Part shown: piece after piece, positions 10,601 through 19,024 of the stretch
How the letters are laid out: every line of letters begins with the position of its first letter
Numbering within the stretch: the stretch's first letter is position 1
Source of the DNA: UBA4466 sp963925035
Lineage (GTDB): Bacteria; Bacteroidota; Bacteroidia; Flavobacteriales_D; Crocinitomicaceae
Reading direction: 5' to 3'
Length of the DNA stretch: 64,000 nt
NCBI GenBank assembly: GCA_963925035.1
Contig: CAWUSK010000039.1
Span: 37,345 to 101,344, forward strand
Notes under the pieces: generated by a model
Told to the model about the DNA's origin: nothing
Seen by the model: only the letters and a program-made list of their open reading frames with translations
The model's database searches: none
Made by a program: the position numbers and the translations under genes

Positions 10601-11821
10601 GAAATACGGTCCAACATTATCTCTTAAATCCGCATCTAAATATGGTCCTTCAAAGAAATCTACACCAATTGCAGGAGGATTTTCTCCATATCCAAGATTA
10701 CCTCCAGAAGTTTCATCCAAGTTATCTCCATTATAAGCATATCCCAGACCTCTTGAAACATCACAACCAATATAATCATCATCATAACCTCCTACATCCG
10801 CATCAACGTATTGTGAGAAGTACGTCTCATACAAAGTTTGTGTTCCTTTGTTGATCATTTCATAGTTATAGAATGTCATTCTATTCACATCATCACTCGT
10901 TGCAAAAGCAAAAGCTTGAGCTCTAATTTCCATACCGATTGGATCACCATTCGATTCACCGTGAATATTTCCATTGTCATTAAATACCCACCAGTGCGTT
11001 TCATCTCCAAACAAAGAAATTCTACGATCGACACCACATTCAATATCATCTCTATCTAAAATATCATCGTACCAAGGAGTATCTCCATCTTCTGGTCTGT
11101 ATGCTCCATCGATACCGGATGCTCCGTCTGGATTATCATAAAATGGAGCTAAGAAATAATCCTCACCTCTTGTAACATCTCCGTGTGCAGGCCATGCATA
11201 AATTCTGTTTAGGATTTCATTCGAAGGTTTAACCACATCTCCACAATCTGCAGGATCTTGGATACCATTATCACATTCCCACCATGCATTGTAAGCAATA
11301 ACCTCTGACTTTCTAATCGTGTAGAACTTATCGTAAAAAGCACAACGGTCTGCATCAATAGTTGCTGCACCGAAATCACGCGTAGCATCTCCTCCTACAG
11401 GACCGGTTGGATCGTAATTACCTGACCCAGCAGTAGCAGATAACGGTCCTGGCCAGAAATCATTTCCTGTAGAACGGAACGTAAGTGCCGCCAACTTCAA
11501 TTGACCATTGATGTCTTTCCCACCCATCCAAAGTGCTCCAGCGAAAATAACTTTCAAGTTACTTCCTTTAGGGACTTCATATGCAGCAACACCTGTAGAA
11601 CGGTTCTGGAACATACTTCCTCCCTGCTCAATTAGCGCGCTAACATCATTAAATGACATCGTTAATTTTGATGTCGCCGGAGTACAATTCGCTCCTTTTT
11701 CAACAATATTTGATTGCCCACTTACTTGCGGTCCATTGTGAGGTCCGTAATAAGATAATGCAGTATTTGTCCACAACATAACAGTTGCGCCAAGTACGAT
11801 ATTTATTATTTGCTTTTTCAT
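7604..11821 (-). CDS. Large secreted protein, function unknown, FlgD-like C-terminal region
   Basis: 1405 residues. The signal peptide is MKKQIINIVLGATVMLWTNT, cleaved near ALSYYG. The body is acidic, rich in Asp, Gly, Asn and Tyr, without a catalytic motif I recognise, and has blocks such as LKVIFAGALWMGGKD and THWWVFNDNGNIHG. The last 110 residues (NVVPNPYYAYSEYE, ICTIKIYTVNGKLVRTFKKD, NYSGIPVSGGLFLIHV) look like the FlgD-type Ig fold that also underlies type IX sorting domains. They are followed by a short tail, RIVKFYGGMRQIDLQGI. It is the middle gene between a TonB receptor and a PorV-like protein. Surface exposure is inferred; the role is unknown. Confidence 0.85.
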   Translation of the reverse strand: MKKQIINIVLGATVMLWTNTALSYYGPHNGPQVSGQSNIVEKGANCTPATSKLTMSFNDVSALIEQGGSMFQNRSTGVAAYEVPKGSNLKVIFAGALWMGGKDINGQLKLAALTFRSTGNDFWPGPLSATAGSGNYDPTGPVGGDATRDFGAATIDADRCAFYDKFYTIRKSEVIAYNAWWECDNGIQDPADCGDVVKPSNEILNRIYAWPAHGDVTRGEDYFLAPFYDNPDGASGIDGAYRPEDGDTPWYDDILDRDDIECGVDRRISLFGDETHWWVFNDNGNIHGESNGDPIGMEIRAQAFAFATSDDVNRMTFYNYEMINKGTQTLYETYFSQYVDADVGGYDDDYIGCDVSRGLGYAYNGDNLDETSGGNLGYGENPPAIGVDFFEGPYLDADLRDNVGPYFDETTETEIIPTVADAIADNGIVYKGIGLGYSDGLIDNERFGMRRFTYYTGQGAVYPYSDPSNANEFYNFMSGSWANGSEMFYGGPGYGPSATTTPSDYLFPGDSDPLGWATAGAIVNDDWSEVTANTVKGDRRFVQSAGPFTLTPGAINNITVGIVYGRSNAGGLFASVEAMKRADTKAQALFDACFRILEPPYAPKLSIQELENELILSLDNPAASNNSDEGYYEEDKVNIVDPLVDRFYTFEGYQIYQLKNGETSIADIGDDTKAQVIAQCDIKNGIVDLINFDFDEELGFSIGSKKVDAENKGIRHTFQITEDKFAQGTRTLVNHKTYYYIAVAYAHNEFKKYDPNDPLALDGQRMPYISSRLGYDGGSIRSVSGIPHNPSPEAAGTISSLVYGSGPQIKRLDGYGNGNRVINLTSASTNSIIQNGYLENPVYDYGAGPINVKVVDPLNVVGGHFVCKFKDYNTSNSNGADTASWVIKRYTSDGGSLIDSVSSDRTIWNNNEQVIPEWGVSVQINQEKYYVPEGSPSGGIEINSTKLLSESINYVDSTKRWLSVIADNDAYYPTNWIRSGTYEPNLDPTTGDCNPDVADYLNPCNYPDEVGYDDAKEWSKVLGGGIAPHRVVGYQASFMPLAYFNYPGPAAARKNASISFTPSVDIVITADKSKWTRCPVIELGREAALNVGNCSPGAMRKSQSVDKNGNVDGTGTGMGWFPGYAIDVESGARLYLAFGENSFLISDNGGDMLWNPTDRIVDNSGNPILGGMHPIYIYSFQNKAKNNYTLGYNYPAYVPSEAASNSTHVLYNDMLAIEGGDNALKRNVYGSISWIANPILLAGQQFLATEVSISLRVNKEYKNFSTAASPTGGPNGGKPMYSWNMDNIATRTGDIDRLTEVLDIINVVPNPYYAYSEYETSRLDTRVKITNLPEICTIKIYTVNGKLVRTFKKDSPITSVDWDLKNYSGIPVSGGLFLIHVDVPDIGERIVKFYGGMRQIDLQGI

Positions 11822-11843
11822 AATACTTTTCTAATTATGATAT

Positions 11844-14800
11844 TTAAAAATCGAATTTAACACCCAAACGAATAGTTCTTGGAGAACTAATATTGAAAGG
11901 GTTATCTACTTTCATTGAATAGTAGTTTCTAAATGCTTCCTCGTCTGCTTGATTCTGGATAGACGCTTGACTTTCAGCTGCCGCTAAATACCCATCATCA
12001 TTAGAGTTTCCAGTCGCTCTGTACACTCCTAGCACATTGAATTTATTCAATAGGTTTGTTACACGTAAATAAACATTTAAGAATGTTGCTTTTTTCTTAT
12101 CTCCTTTTCCAATTGTTAAATTGAATGTTCTGTCCAATTGAAGATCTAAACGGTAAGCCCAAGGTAATCTTGACCCATTCGTTGTACCATCCAATCCAGC
12201 TGCATTAGGACTAAGTGCCGCAGCATTTGTAATATTTTCTTGTTTTGAATATGGTGAACCTGAGTTAATGTTTGAAACGATGTTCAATCCCATATTCTCT
12301 AAAATGTTCACACCTTTAATTACAGGTCCGTTGTAATCAGTTCCTTCACCGTACCGGTAATCAAACGTAATTGCGAATGCATGTCTTTGATCGAAATCGT
12401 AAGGCACAATCGTTCTTAAGTTAGGTAAACCTGCGTTGATAATACCTGAAGAAGACGTTGCGTCAGATCCAGTACCATCAGCAAATTGAATCGTATAATT
12501 CGCAGTCATTCTGATGTTACCTGTTCTTCTCAAATCATAAGAAATCGTCATACCTTTTACAGTACCAAAATCTCTATTACCATACGTTCTATATTGTCTT
12601 GGATAAGCTCCAGTAACATTAATCAATTGAACGTTATCTCTCTGCTCTCTATAAAAAGCTGAGATTTTTATAGATGATGTTTTTGTAACTACTTGTTGAA
12701 ATCCAAGTTCGTAATCAATAGTTTTCTCAGGTTTCAAGTTTGAGTTGTTAACAACAGCACTTCTGTTTTGAATATGCTGGTATTGGTATGGATCGAAACG
12801 AGTACCAGTTGTTGGTCTTTTTGTCAAGATATCATAGTGAGCGAAGAAAGACGCTTCATCCGAAATAGGAAATGAAAACGAAATACGCGGCATCACATTG
12901 ATTTGAGCTTTGTAATCTTCAAAGGCATCAGCAGTTGGAGTATCCTGACCCGGATTTTGTAGATAAGGCATAATTCCGTTTGGCCCTTCAATTACTTTTG
13001 GATCTGCAACCTCAGCACCATTCGCATCGTACCAAACATTTCCATTTCTGTATCCTGTAATTGCATTTGGATTAAACTCGTCATTTACATAAACAACATA
13101 ATCGTCACCCATTGAAGTAGGAATTCCATCAATCCAAGTTAAGGAAGCATCGTTCGATAAATCTGCATTCGCTTCTCTAACCGTTTTTGCATTGTAAATC
13201 AAATATGGATCTTTCAATACTGGTTGATTTGCATCGTAAACATCTACCCTTACACCAACGTTGAATACGATGTCACGGAATGCAAATTTATCCATTACAA
13301 ATCCTGCGATATAAGTTGGTTGAAATGCACCTACAAATCTTTTGTAATTTCCATTTTCATCTGTATCGGTAAAATAGTTGTTAATGTCAGTTTGACCTTT
13401 TACTTTTTTACCTGTGTGATCATAACCGTAGTAAGAAACAAAAGAGTTTCCACTATTCAACAATTCATCTGGAGAAAACATGTCTAATGAGAAAATGTTA
13501 GGATCGTATTGATCGATGTTGATGTACTCATTGTCAGCAACACCTGAGTTGATCATTCCATTTTCTTGTAAATATTTTCTTAAGTTATAATCGAAGAAAT
13601 ATTGATTGTCATTATTTGCCTGACCACCATATTCACCGGTTCCACTTGTATGAGCGTAACCTGTGTTTAACGGCTCGTAACCTGTATAAACAGTTCCAAT
13701 AGAATCAAACAAAATTGGAGAAGATTTATCAAGCTCGTTCAAATGTGCATTTGCATATTGTCTCGCTAAAGTCCAGATACCGATCGGTCCATTGTCACCA
13801 GCACTCCAACCACGATCGTATCGTTGCTCGTACTCAAATCCTAATGCAATAGAGTGGTCACCAATATTTACAGCTCCAGTTCCTGAAACACGAATTTGAT
13901 CAGTTTCACTTTTCCCAAAGAAGTTGTAAGGAGATCCAATGTTATTCCAAATTCCATAAACTGATTGTGGAGCATCCCCATTTCTCAATCCATTTCCTTG
14001 AAGTACTTGCGTTAAGTTTCTATAGTTTTCTTCAGCTTGCCAAGAATTAGCATAATCATACAATGAAAAGTACTGAGCAGTTTGTGCTGCTAAATCAGGA
14101 TTAGTTTCTGAAGGCGTAAAGCGAACTTGCGTCTCTGCAGGAATAGTAACTTGCTCTGGTCCGTTTTGTTCGGCAGATAAACCTTGGTAAGTTTTTTGTC
14201 TATCAATCTCAAATTTCCCTACGTGTCCGTAGTTGAAAATATTATATTTATGATTCGGATCGTAAGCGTCATCTTTCGTTTTAGAGTAATCGACCATCAA
14301 CGTATAGTATGCACTTTTGATTTTTGAACTGTTCCCTTCTTCTGTATTCGAGAAACGTTGAGTCAATCGACCAAAAACTCTCCAATCTAAAGACTTGTAA
14401 GCTCCAGGGTTTGAGAAGTTCATCAATGAACCGGCATAAGAATAGTTATTTCCCCATCCATAATTCAATGAACCACCAAATGATAAGTTAACCGAAGGTC
14501 CAGTATTTACATCAACTTTACCTTGAACAGATACAATATGAGTTCTGGCATTCATTCTCCAATCTACTTTTTCAAAATCATCTTGTCTTAAAAAAGAAGA
14601 GTTATAGAATGTTCCAGTTTCAGTTTTCCTTAAAGGCTCTGCTAACAACGCATCGCGACTTTCCTTTTTAATTCTGTAAGTTCCTTCAGCTGTAGGACGA
14701 CTGTCTACTTGATCTGTATAGTTAGCAGAAACTAAGAAACCTAATCTTGGTTTAATTTTCTTACCAGTAGAATCTTTTTGCATCCAAAGTGGACCAGAGA

Positions 14801-15632
14801 ACATACCCTCAACAAGGTTATATCCAAATTTATCCATTCCGAAAACCTTTCCATCATATCCATCAGGATCCTTTCCACTCAAATACATTCCTGAAGTCAC
14901 ACCCTCAATAGAACCAAAGTACTTAGCAGAAGGCCCTCTAGTAGTAACAGAGATAATACCTCCTGTTGCATCACCGTAGTTTGCTGGAAGACCACCTGTA
15001 ATTACAGTAACCTCTTCAATTGCTGATTTCGGTAGATTTGAAGACCCACGTACTTTAATACCATCAATATAGAAGTAAGTACCATCAGATCGAGCTCCAC
15101 GAACACTGATTGCTCCAGAACCTTCATTTGCGTTTACACCTCCTACTGTTCCCGCAACACCTGCAGCAGAACGCACAGGTAAGCGAGCAATATCTTCTCT
15201 TGTCACGGTTGCTCCAGAAGCACCACCATCACGATCGATCAATGGAACCTTATAGGCTACAACTTTCATTTCGTCAAGATCCTGAACGTCTTTCGCCTTT
15301 CCGATTTTCAAATCGTACAAGAACGTAATTTTTCCAGAACTAACAATTACCCCTTCTAATGCCAAAGGTTGATACCCTTCTGTTGGGTTTCTAACTTCAA
15401 TGTCATATTCTCCTGGAGAAATTGAATTAATTTGAAAATTTCCATCAAAATCGGTGTTCGCTCCCCCTTTAATGGCATCACCAGATCTTAAAATGACCTG
15501 AGAAAATGGAATTGGTTGTTTGGTATCGCTGTCAGTTACAGTACCCTTAATGGTACCCATATTCGCTTGCGAAAAGCTGTAAGACACTGTAAGCAAAACG
15601 CTTACCAATAACAAGTTTAGTTTTAGTAACAT
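11844..15632 (-). CDS. TonB-dependent receptor with carboxypeptidase-regulatory-like N-terminus
   Basis: 1262 residues. Signal peptide about 1-22, then a carboxypeptidase-D-regulatory-like domain (GTIKGTVTDSDTKQPIPFSQVILRSGD, about 27-115). A plug domain follows (about 140-235; EDIARLPVRSAAGVAGTVGGV, ISVRGARSDGTYFYIDGIKVRG, VITGGLPANYGDATGGIISVTTRGP). The rest is a large barrel ending in RTIRLGVKFDF, a normal C-terminal aromatic signal. No STN signalling domain and no SusD-like partner are nearby. First gene of the operon, 22 bases before the 1405-residue protein. The ligand is unknown; such receptors import large or scarce nutrients using TonB energy. Confidence 0.92.
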   Translation of the reverse strand: MLLKLNLLLVSVLLTVSYSFSQANMGTIKGTVTDSDTKQPIPFSQVILRSGDAIKGGANTDFDGNFQINSISPGEYDIEVRNPTEGYQPLALEGVIVSSGKITFLYDLKIGKAKDVQDLDEMKVVAYKVPLIDRDGGASGATVTREDIARLPVRSAAGVAGTVGGVNANEGSGAISVRGARSDGTYFYIDGIKVRGSSNLPKSAIEEVTVITGGLPANYGDATGGIISVTTRGPSAKYFGSIEGVTSGMYLSGKDPDGYDGKVFGMDKFGYNLVEGMFSGPLWMQKDSTGKKIKPRLGFLVSANYTDQVDSRPTAEGTYRIKKESRDALLAEPLRKTETGTFYNSSFLRQDDFEKVDWRMNARTHIVSVQGKVDVNTGPSVNLSFGGSLNYGWGNNYSYAGSLMNFSNPGAYKSLDWRVFGRLTQRFSNTEEGNSSKIKSAYYTLMVDYSKTKDDAYDPNHKYNIFNYGHVGKFEIDRQKTYQGLSAEQNGPEQVTIPAETQVRFTPSETNPDLAAQTAQYFSLYDYANSWQAEENYRNLTQVLQGNGLRNGDAPQSVYGIWNNIGSPYNFFGKSETDQIRVSGTGAVNIGDHSIALGFEYEQRYDRGWSAGDNGPIGIWTLARQYANAHLNELDKSSPILFDSIGTVYTGYEPLNTGYAHTSGTGEYGGQANNDNQYFFDYNLRKYLQENGMINSGVADNEYINIDQYDPNIFSLDMFSPDELLNSGNSFVSYYGYDHTGKKVKGQTDINNYFTDTDENGNYKRFVGAFQPTYIAGFVMDKFAFRDIVFNVGVRVDVYDANQPVLKDPYLIYNAKTVREANADLSNDASLTWIDGIPTSMGDDYVVYVNDEFNPNAITGYRNGNVWYDANGAEVADPKVIEGPNGIMPYLQNPGQDTPTADAFEDYKAQINVMPRISFSFPISDEASFFAHYDILTKRPTTGTRFDPYQYQHIQNRSAVVNNSNLKPEKTIDYELGFQQVVTKTSSIKISAFYREQRDNVQLINVTGAYPRQYRTYGNRDFGTVKGMTISYDLRRTGNIRMTANYTIQFADGTGSDATSSSGIINAGLPNLRTIVPYDFDQRHAFAITFDYRYGEGTDYNGPVIKGVNILENMGLNIVSNINSGSPYSKQENITNAAALSPNAAGLDGTTNGSRLPWAYRLDLQLDRTFNLTIGKGDKKKATFLNVYLRVTNLLNKFNVLGVYRATGNSNDDGYLAAAESQASIQNQADEEAFRNYYSMKVDNPFNISSPRTIRLGVKFDF

Positions 15633-15951
15633 AAGTGCAGTTTGTTTATTTTTAAACTTTGTTGCTTTTAAAGCGGGTAAATATAGTAAAAATCACATTC
15701 ATCCGGGCATGTTAAAAAAAATTAAATTGATTTTCTATTAACATCCATTAACAAATATATAACAATCGTTTAACACAGTTCGGTGATAATGCATCAATTT
15801 ATAATTTAAATATACACGTCTATTTCATTATAGTTGTTGAACCCTAATCATGAAAGGGGGTCTGCCTCTTGAATTAATAAAAAACCAAAGGATTAAAATT
15901 ATTTGATATCTTTGAATACAATCTAATAAGACAAAAAAAAGCAATCTAATT
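15633..15951. other. Divergent intergenic region between TonB receptor operon and GGGP synthase
   Basis: 319 bases, very AT-rich, no convincing ORF. It must hold two divergent promoters. On the plus strand a perfect -7 element is present (separate entry). On the minus strand only an imperfect TATATTTA is seen about 50 bases before the receptor start. A GGGGG run near 15856-15860 is followed by nothing recognisable. Confidence 0.6.
15907..15914 (+). promoter_or_regulatory. Bacteroidota -7 element (TATCTTTG) for GGGP synthase
   Basis: Exact match to the TAnnTTTG consensus, 37 bases before the TTG start. No good -33 TTTG at the usual distance, so this is a half-site call. Confidence 0.5.
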
Positions 15952-16698
15952 TTGAACACTACTTCCCAAATAGCTGAAAGTTTCGCAAAAAGACGTGGTC
16001 AAATAGCAATATTGATTGATCCAGAGAAAGCTAAAAGTCAAACCGAGTTAAAAGAGTTGATTGAGAAAGCTGAGTTTGCTAAAGTGGATTATTTATTTGT
16101 TGGAGGAAGCACAGTAACACGCGAAGATTTTATTTCTGCGGTTTCATACCTTAAAGCACACTCAATAATTCCAGTTATAATATTCCCCGGGGCATCGCAT
16201 CAAATTTCAAAGGAAGCGGACGCCCTTCTCTACTTAAGTTTAATATCTGGAAGAAACCCTGATTATTTAATTGGTCATCACGTGCAATCTGCAAACGAAG
16301 TTTATTCCATGAACATAGAGGTAATTCCAACTGCATATATATTAATAGACGGTGGTACAAAATCTTCTGTGGCTTATGTCAGTCAAACAACTCCAATACC
16401 TAACGATCAATTGTCTATTATTTCCAATACAGCTAAGGCAGGAATTTTACAAGGTAAGCAACTTTTGTATCTGGATGCTGGAAGCGGGGCACAACAAACT
16501 GTTCTTCCAGAAACAGTAAGAGAATTGAGCTTATTAAACAAACCTATTGTTATTGGTGGTGGAATTAAAACCAAAGAAAAAATAAAGGAACTTTCCGATG
16601 CTGGAGCAAATGTAATTGTTATCGGCAATAAAATTGAAGATGACATGGATTTTCTGTTGGACATCCATTCATTCATCAAAGAATCTGATAGAAATTAA
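15952..16698 (+). CDS. pcrB: Geranylgeranylglyceryl/heptaprenylglyceryl phosphate synthase family protein
   Basis: 248 residues, TTG start. A TIM barrel with the family hallmarks ILIDPEKAK at the N-terminus, DYLFVGGSTVT, PVIIFPGASHQIS, DALLYLSLISGRNPDYLIGHH, PTAYILIDGG, and the phosphate-binding PIVIGGGIKTKEK and ANVIVIGNKIE. The enzyme joins glycerol-1-phosphate to a polyprenyl diphosphate to make an archaeal-type ether lipid precursor. Bacteroidota members prefer geranylgeranyl diphosphate as far as known for the family. Cytosolic or membrane-associated. The next gene, a small membrane protein, starts 31 bases later and may be co-transcribed. Confidence 0.93.
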   Translation: MNTTSQIAESFAKRRGQIAILIDPEKAKSQTELKELIEKAEFAKVDYLFVGGSTVTREDFISAVSYLKAHSIIPVIIFPGASHQISKEADALLYLSLISGRNPDYLIGHHVQSANEVYSMNIEVIPTAYILIDGGTKSSVAYVSQTTPIPNDQLSIISNTAKAGILQGKQLLYLDAGSGAQQTVLPETVRELSLLNKPIVIGGGIKTKEKIKELSDAGANVIVIGNKIEDDMDFLLDIHSFIKESDRN

Positions 16699-16729
16699 TT
16701 AATCCCCAATTAATTCATTACATTGACTG

Positions 16730-17101
16730 ATGGATTTAAAGAAAATTGCTAGCGTTGCCTTCGGAATTGCTTTTTTAATGGCAATAGTACTGTTTACAGG
16801 AAACGGCAGAAGTTACATTTCTATTCCCGTTGCAAAAATGATATTTATTATCGCTGGGGCGATTGGACTCTTTCTAAATCTATTAAGCTTCCGTACTGGA
16901 AAAAACGGCAGTGTTTTCAGTTTTTTTTACTGGGCGGGAAGTTTAATCGTTTTTCTTGGATTAATTTTCTTACTCATGCATTGGCCTTACGGTTACTACA
17001 TTGTAATTGCCGGAATGGCTGTTTTAGGGATTTCTTTTATTGTTCCAGAGAAAATTATTGAACAGGGAAAAAATGATTCTGATTTATTGGATGACTTGTA
17101 G
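16730..17101 (+). CDS. Small four-helix membrane protein with GldL-like LMHWP motif
   Basis: 123 residues with four hydrophobic segments (about 6-24, 34-51, 62-80, 85-103) and an acidic C-terminal tail (NDSDLLDDL). The third helix ends in LLMHWPYGYYIVIAGM, recalling the HWPG.n segment of GldL, the inner-membrane motor subunit of gliding/type IX secretion. It lacks the GldL cytoplasmic region, so it is not GldL itself. Function unknown. It follows the GGGP synthase gene on the same strand. Confidence 0.72.
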   Translation: MDLKKIASVAFGIAFLMAIVLFTGNGRSYISIPVAKMIFIIAGAIGLFLNLLSFRTGKNGSVFSFFYWAGSLIVFLGLIFLLMHWPYGYYIVIAGMAVLGISFIVPEKIIEQGKNDSDLLDDL

Positions 17102-17191
17102 GTTAATTATTAATCCAAAGGTTTGAAGCTAATAGAGATAATGGTACTTTTCAGAGATTATTTCTACATTCTTTCTTTACATTGCCCAAAG

Positions 17192-17276
17192 AAGAGAAAG
17201 CAATGCTTTCGAAGACCAAGCGATAGCGCCGGGAACAAAGAAAATCAAGCTTTTATCGAAAGCAGTGCTTTCTCTT
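17192..17276. repeat. Long inverted repeat made of two self-palindromes
   Basis: Left arm 17192-17212 and right arm 17256-17276 are complementary over 21 bases with one mismatch. Each arm also contains its own near-perfect palindrome (GAAAGCAATGCTTTC and GAAAGCAGTGCTTTC). The 43-base spacer contains CGATAGCGCCGGG. It lies between convergent genes (17101 and 17392), so it may end transcription, though no T-run follows directly. Confidence 0.7.
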
Positions 17277-17391
17277 TTCCACTTTTAGCATCTTTCAGTT
17301 CGCTTCACTGTTTTACTTATGCTAGGCGCTTTTAATTACTTCTTTACCAATACTTAAACAAAAATCAAAATTTTATTAGACAATTTGTAGA

Positions 17392-18228
17392 TTAATCAAA
17401 CTTTGCTTTGAGCGACATGTCCATACTTTTAAAACTATGTGTCAACGCTCCAACAGAAATGTAGTCAACTCCTGTTTCTGCAAAACTTCTAATCGTGTCA
17501 CTTGTTATGCCTCCTGAAGCTTCAGTTTCTATCTCTTTCGGAATTGTGTCAATAACAGCCTTAATTCGCTCTGGAGTGAAATTATCCAACATGATGCGAT
17601 CAACTTTCCCAATTTCTAATACTTCTTTCAATTCAGCTTCGTTGCGCACTTCGACTTCAATTTTTAAATCTCGTCCAGTCGAAACTAAATACTGATTCGC
17701 TTTTTCAATTGCGGGTTTTATTCCTCCTGCATAATCAATATGATTGTCCTTTAGCATAATCATATCATATAGCGCAAAACGATGATTGTGTCCTCCGCCT
17801 ATTCTAACCGCCCATTTTTCCATGTATCGAATTCCAGGTGTCGTTTTTCTGGTGTCCAATAATTTTACATTTGTTCCATCTACAATTTCAATCATTTTAG
17901 ATGTTTCCGAAGCAATTCCGCTCATTCGTTGCATGAAATTCAAGACCAATCTTTCTGTGGCAAGAATAGAGCGTGAACTTCCTTTTACTTCGAATGCAAT
18001 GTCTCCAAACTTGACCTTACTTCCATCCTTGATAAATATATCGACAATTAAATTTTTATCGTACAATTTAAATATCCGTTCAGCCAATTCAACTCCAGCA
18101 ATTATGCCTTCTCCTTTCACTATCAATTTGGCAACTCCAACTCCATTTTCTGGAACACACGACAATGAAGAATGATCTCCATCTCCAATATCTTCTATAA
18201 GTGCGTTTTTTATAATTTCATCAATCAT
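17392..18228 (-). CDS. nadC: Nicotinate-nucleotide pyrophosphorylase (carboxylating)
   Basis: 278 residues, full length. N-terminal IKNALIEDIGDGDHSS, then the core LLDTRKTTPGIRYMEKWAVRIGGGHNHR, MIMLKDNH, EVEVRNEAEL, DRIMLDNFTPE, EASGGI and VDYISVGALTHS, all typical of quinolinate phosphoribosyltransferase. It converts quinolinate and PRPP to nicotinate mononucleotide, CO2 and pyrophosphate in de novo NAD synthesis (EC 2.4.2.19). No nadA or nadB is in the window. It follows the DUF4783 gene on the same strand with a gap of about 90 bases. Confidence 0.97.
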   Translation of the reverse strand: MIDEIIKNALIEDIGDGDHSSLSCVPENGVGVAKLIVKGEGIIAGVELAERIFKLYDKNLIVDIFIKDGSKVKFGDIAFEVKGSSRSILATERLVLNFMQRMSGIASETSKMIEIVDGTNVKLLDTRKTTPGIRYMEKWAVRIGGGHNHRFALYDMIMLKDNHIDYAGGIKPAIEKANQYLVSTGRDLKIEVEVRNEAELKEVLEIGKVDRIMLDNFTPERIKAVIDTIPKEIETEASGGITSDTIRSFAETGVDYISVGALTHSFKSMDMSLKAKFD

Positions 18229-18320
18229 AGTGCAAATTTAAGATTATAGGAAAGTAAGCGCCAAAAATGACGTGAGAATTTAGAAAGATTTACGTGATTT
18301 AGAAAACCAACAAATGAAGG

Positions 18321-18704
18321 TTAATCTTCTTCGATACGAAGACTTTCAATTTTGTATTGATCGCCTTCTGTTTTAAAATGAATAGTGATTCTGAATTTCT
18401 CTCCTCTACTGATATAATTTCCGATGGCAAAAGTTCCATCCGCAGTTTCTTTTCCTTTGAAATAAAAATTAAAATCATTCCCTGGTTTTCTTGTGAAGAA
18501 ATCTTTTAAAACCAATGCTGCTTGAGATTGACTGTACACACCTTCTTTACCTAAAACATTAATCAAAATTTTAGACTTACCTAAAGCAACAATGGCATTT
18601 GGATTGTTTGACTCAAATGCACTATCAATCGATGCGTAAGGAACATCTCCGAAAATTCCCAAAGAAAAAAGTAAAGAAGCTAATGCGGCGTATATAAAAC
18701 TCAT
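18321..18704 (-). CDS. DUF4783 family exported protein
   Basis: 127 residues with a hydrophobic N-terminus (about 3-17) that acts as a signal peptide. The mature part (SIDSAFESNNPNAIVALGKSK, SQSQAALVLKDFF, FYFKGKETADGTFAIGNY, FRITIHFK) matches the NTF2-like DUF4783 family, which as I recall is often placed next to nadC in Bacteroidota. The family has no known function. Probably periplasmic. The C-terminal IESLRIEED is complete. Confidence 0.85.
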   Translation of the reverse strand: MSFIYAALASLLFSLGIFGDVPYASIDSAFESNNPNAIVALGKSKILINVLGKEGVYSQSQAALVLKDFFTRKPGNDFNFYFKGKETADGTFAIGNYISRGEKFRITIHFKTEGDQYKIESLRIEED

Positions 18705-19024
18705 AATGTATATCTCAATTTCGAACGAAAGTTACAAAATTAGTGCCGAAATACAATAAAAGTTAAATGTTCAGTTGTAATTTACAGCTAGGTGGATCTA
18801 AACACACCAAATAGCTTGTTGTTTTTTTACCACGAAGACACGAAGGCTCAAAGATTAAGAACGCAAAGACATCCATTTCATGAATGTTACCTACTTCGTG
18901 TGCTTACCTTTTTCTACTCTAATTGTCCTTAATTTATCCTTAGCGGTAAAATTTATACGTATTTGTAACACGAAGGCACAACGACTAGAAATAGAAAAAC
19001 AATATTTTGATTAATTTCGCTCCT
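18705..19024. other. Intergenic region with dispersed-repeat copy
   Basis: 320 bases between divergent genes. No ORF is supported. Most of it is the repeat described separately. The rlmH end has TAATTTCG close to the start codon, a weak variant of the -7 element. Confidence 0.5.
18829..18990. repeat. Dispersed ACCACGAAG-type repeat, copy A
   Basis: It starts with ACCACGAAGACACGAAGGCT, then AACGCAAAGACATCC, an imperfect hairpin (ACATCCATTTCATGAATGT), TTCGTGTGCTTA, TTAGCGGTAAAA and CACGAAGGCACAACGACTAG. Related wording, including CGCAAAGACATC, an ACATCCAT hairpin and TGTGTGCTTA, recurs in the gap before the asparagine synthase gene. No transposase is present. The outer limits are approximate. 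Confidence 0.6.

Noticed and set aside
10591..10854. Plus-strand ORF of 87 residues inside the large secreted protein gene
   Set aside because: Antisense shadow of a strong minus-strand gene; low-complexity His/Leu-rich translation with no family features.
15633..15951. tRNA gene, riboswitch or origin in the large gaps
   Set aside because: No cloverleaf, CCA end or aptamer-like folding was seen in the gaps at 15.6, 17.1, 18.7 or 33.7 kb; only promoter and repeat sequence.
17123..17335. Short plus-strand ORF of 70 residues
   Set aside because: It covers the inverted repeat and has no recognisable domain; composition fits non-coding DNA.
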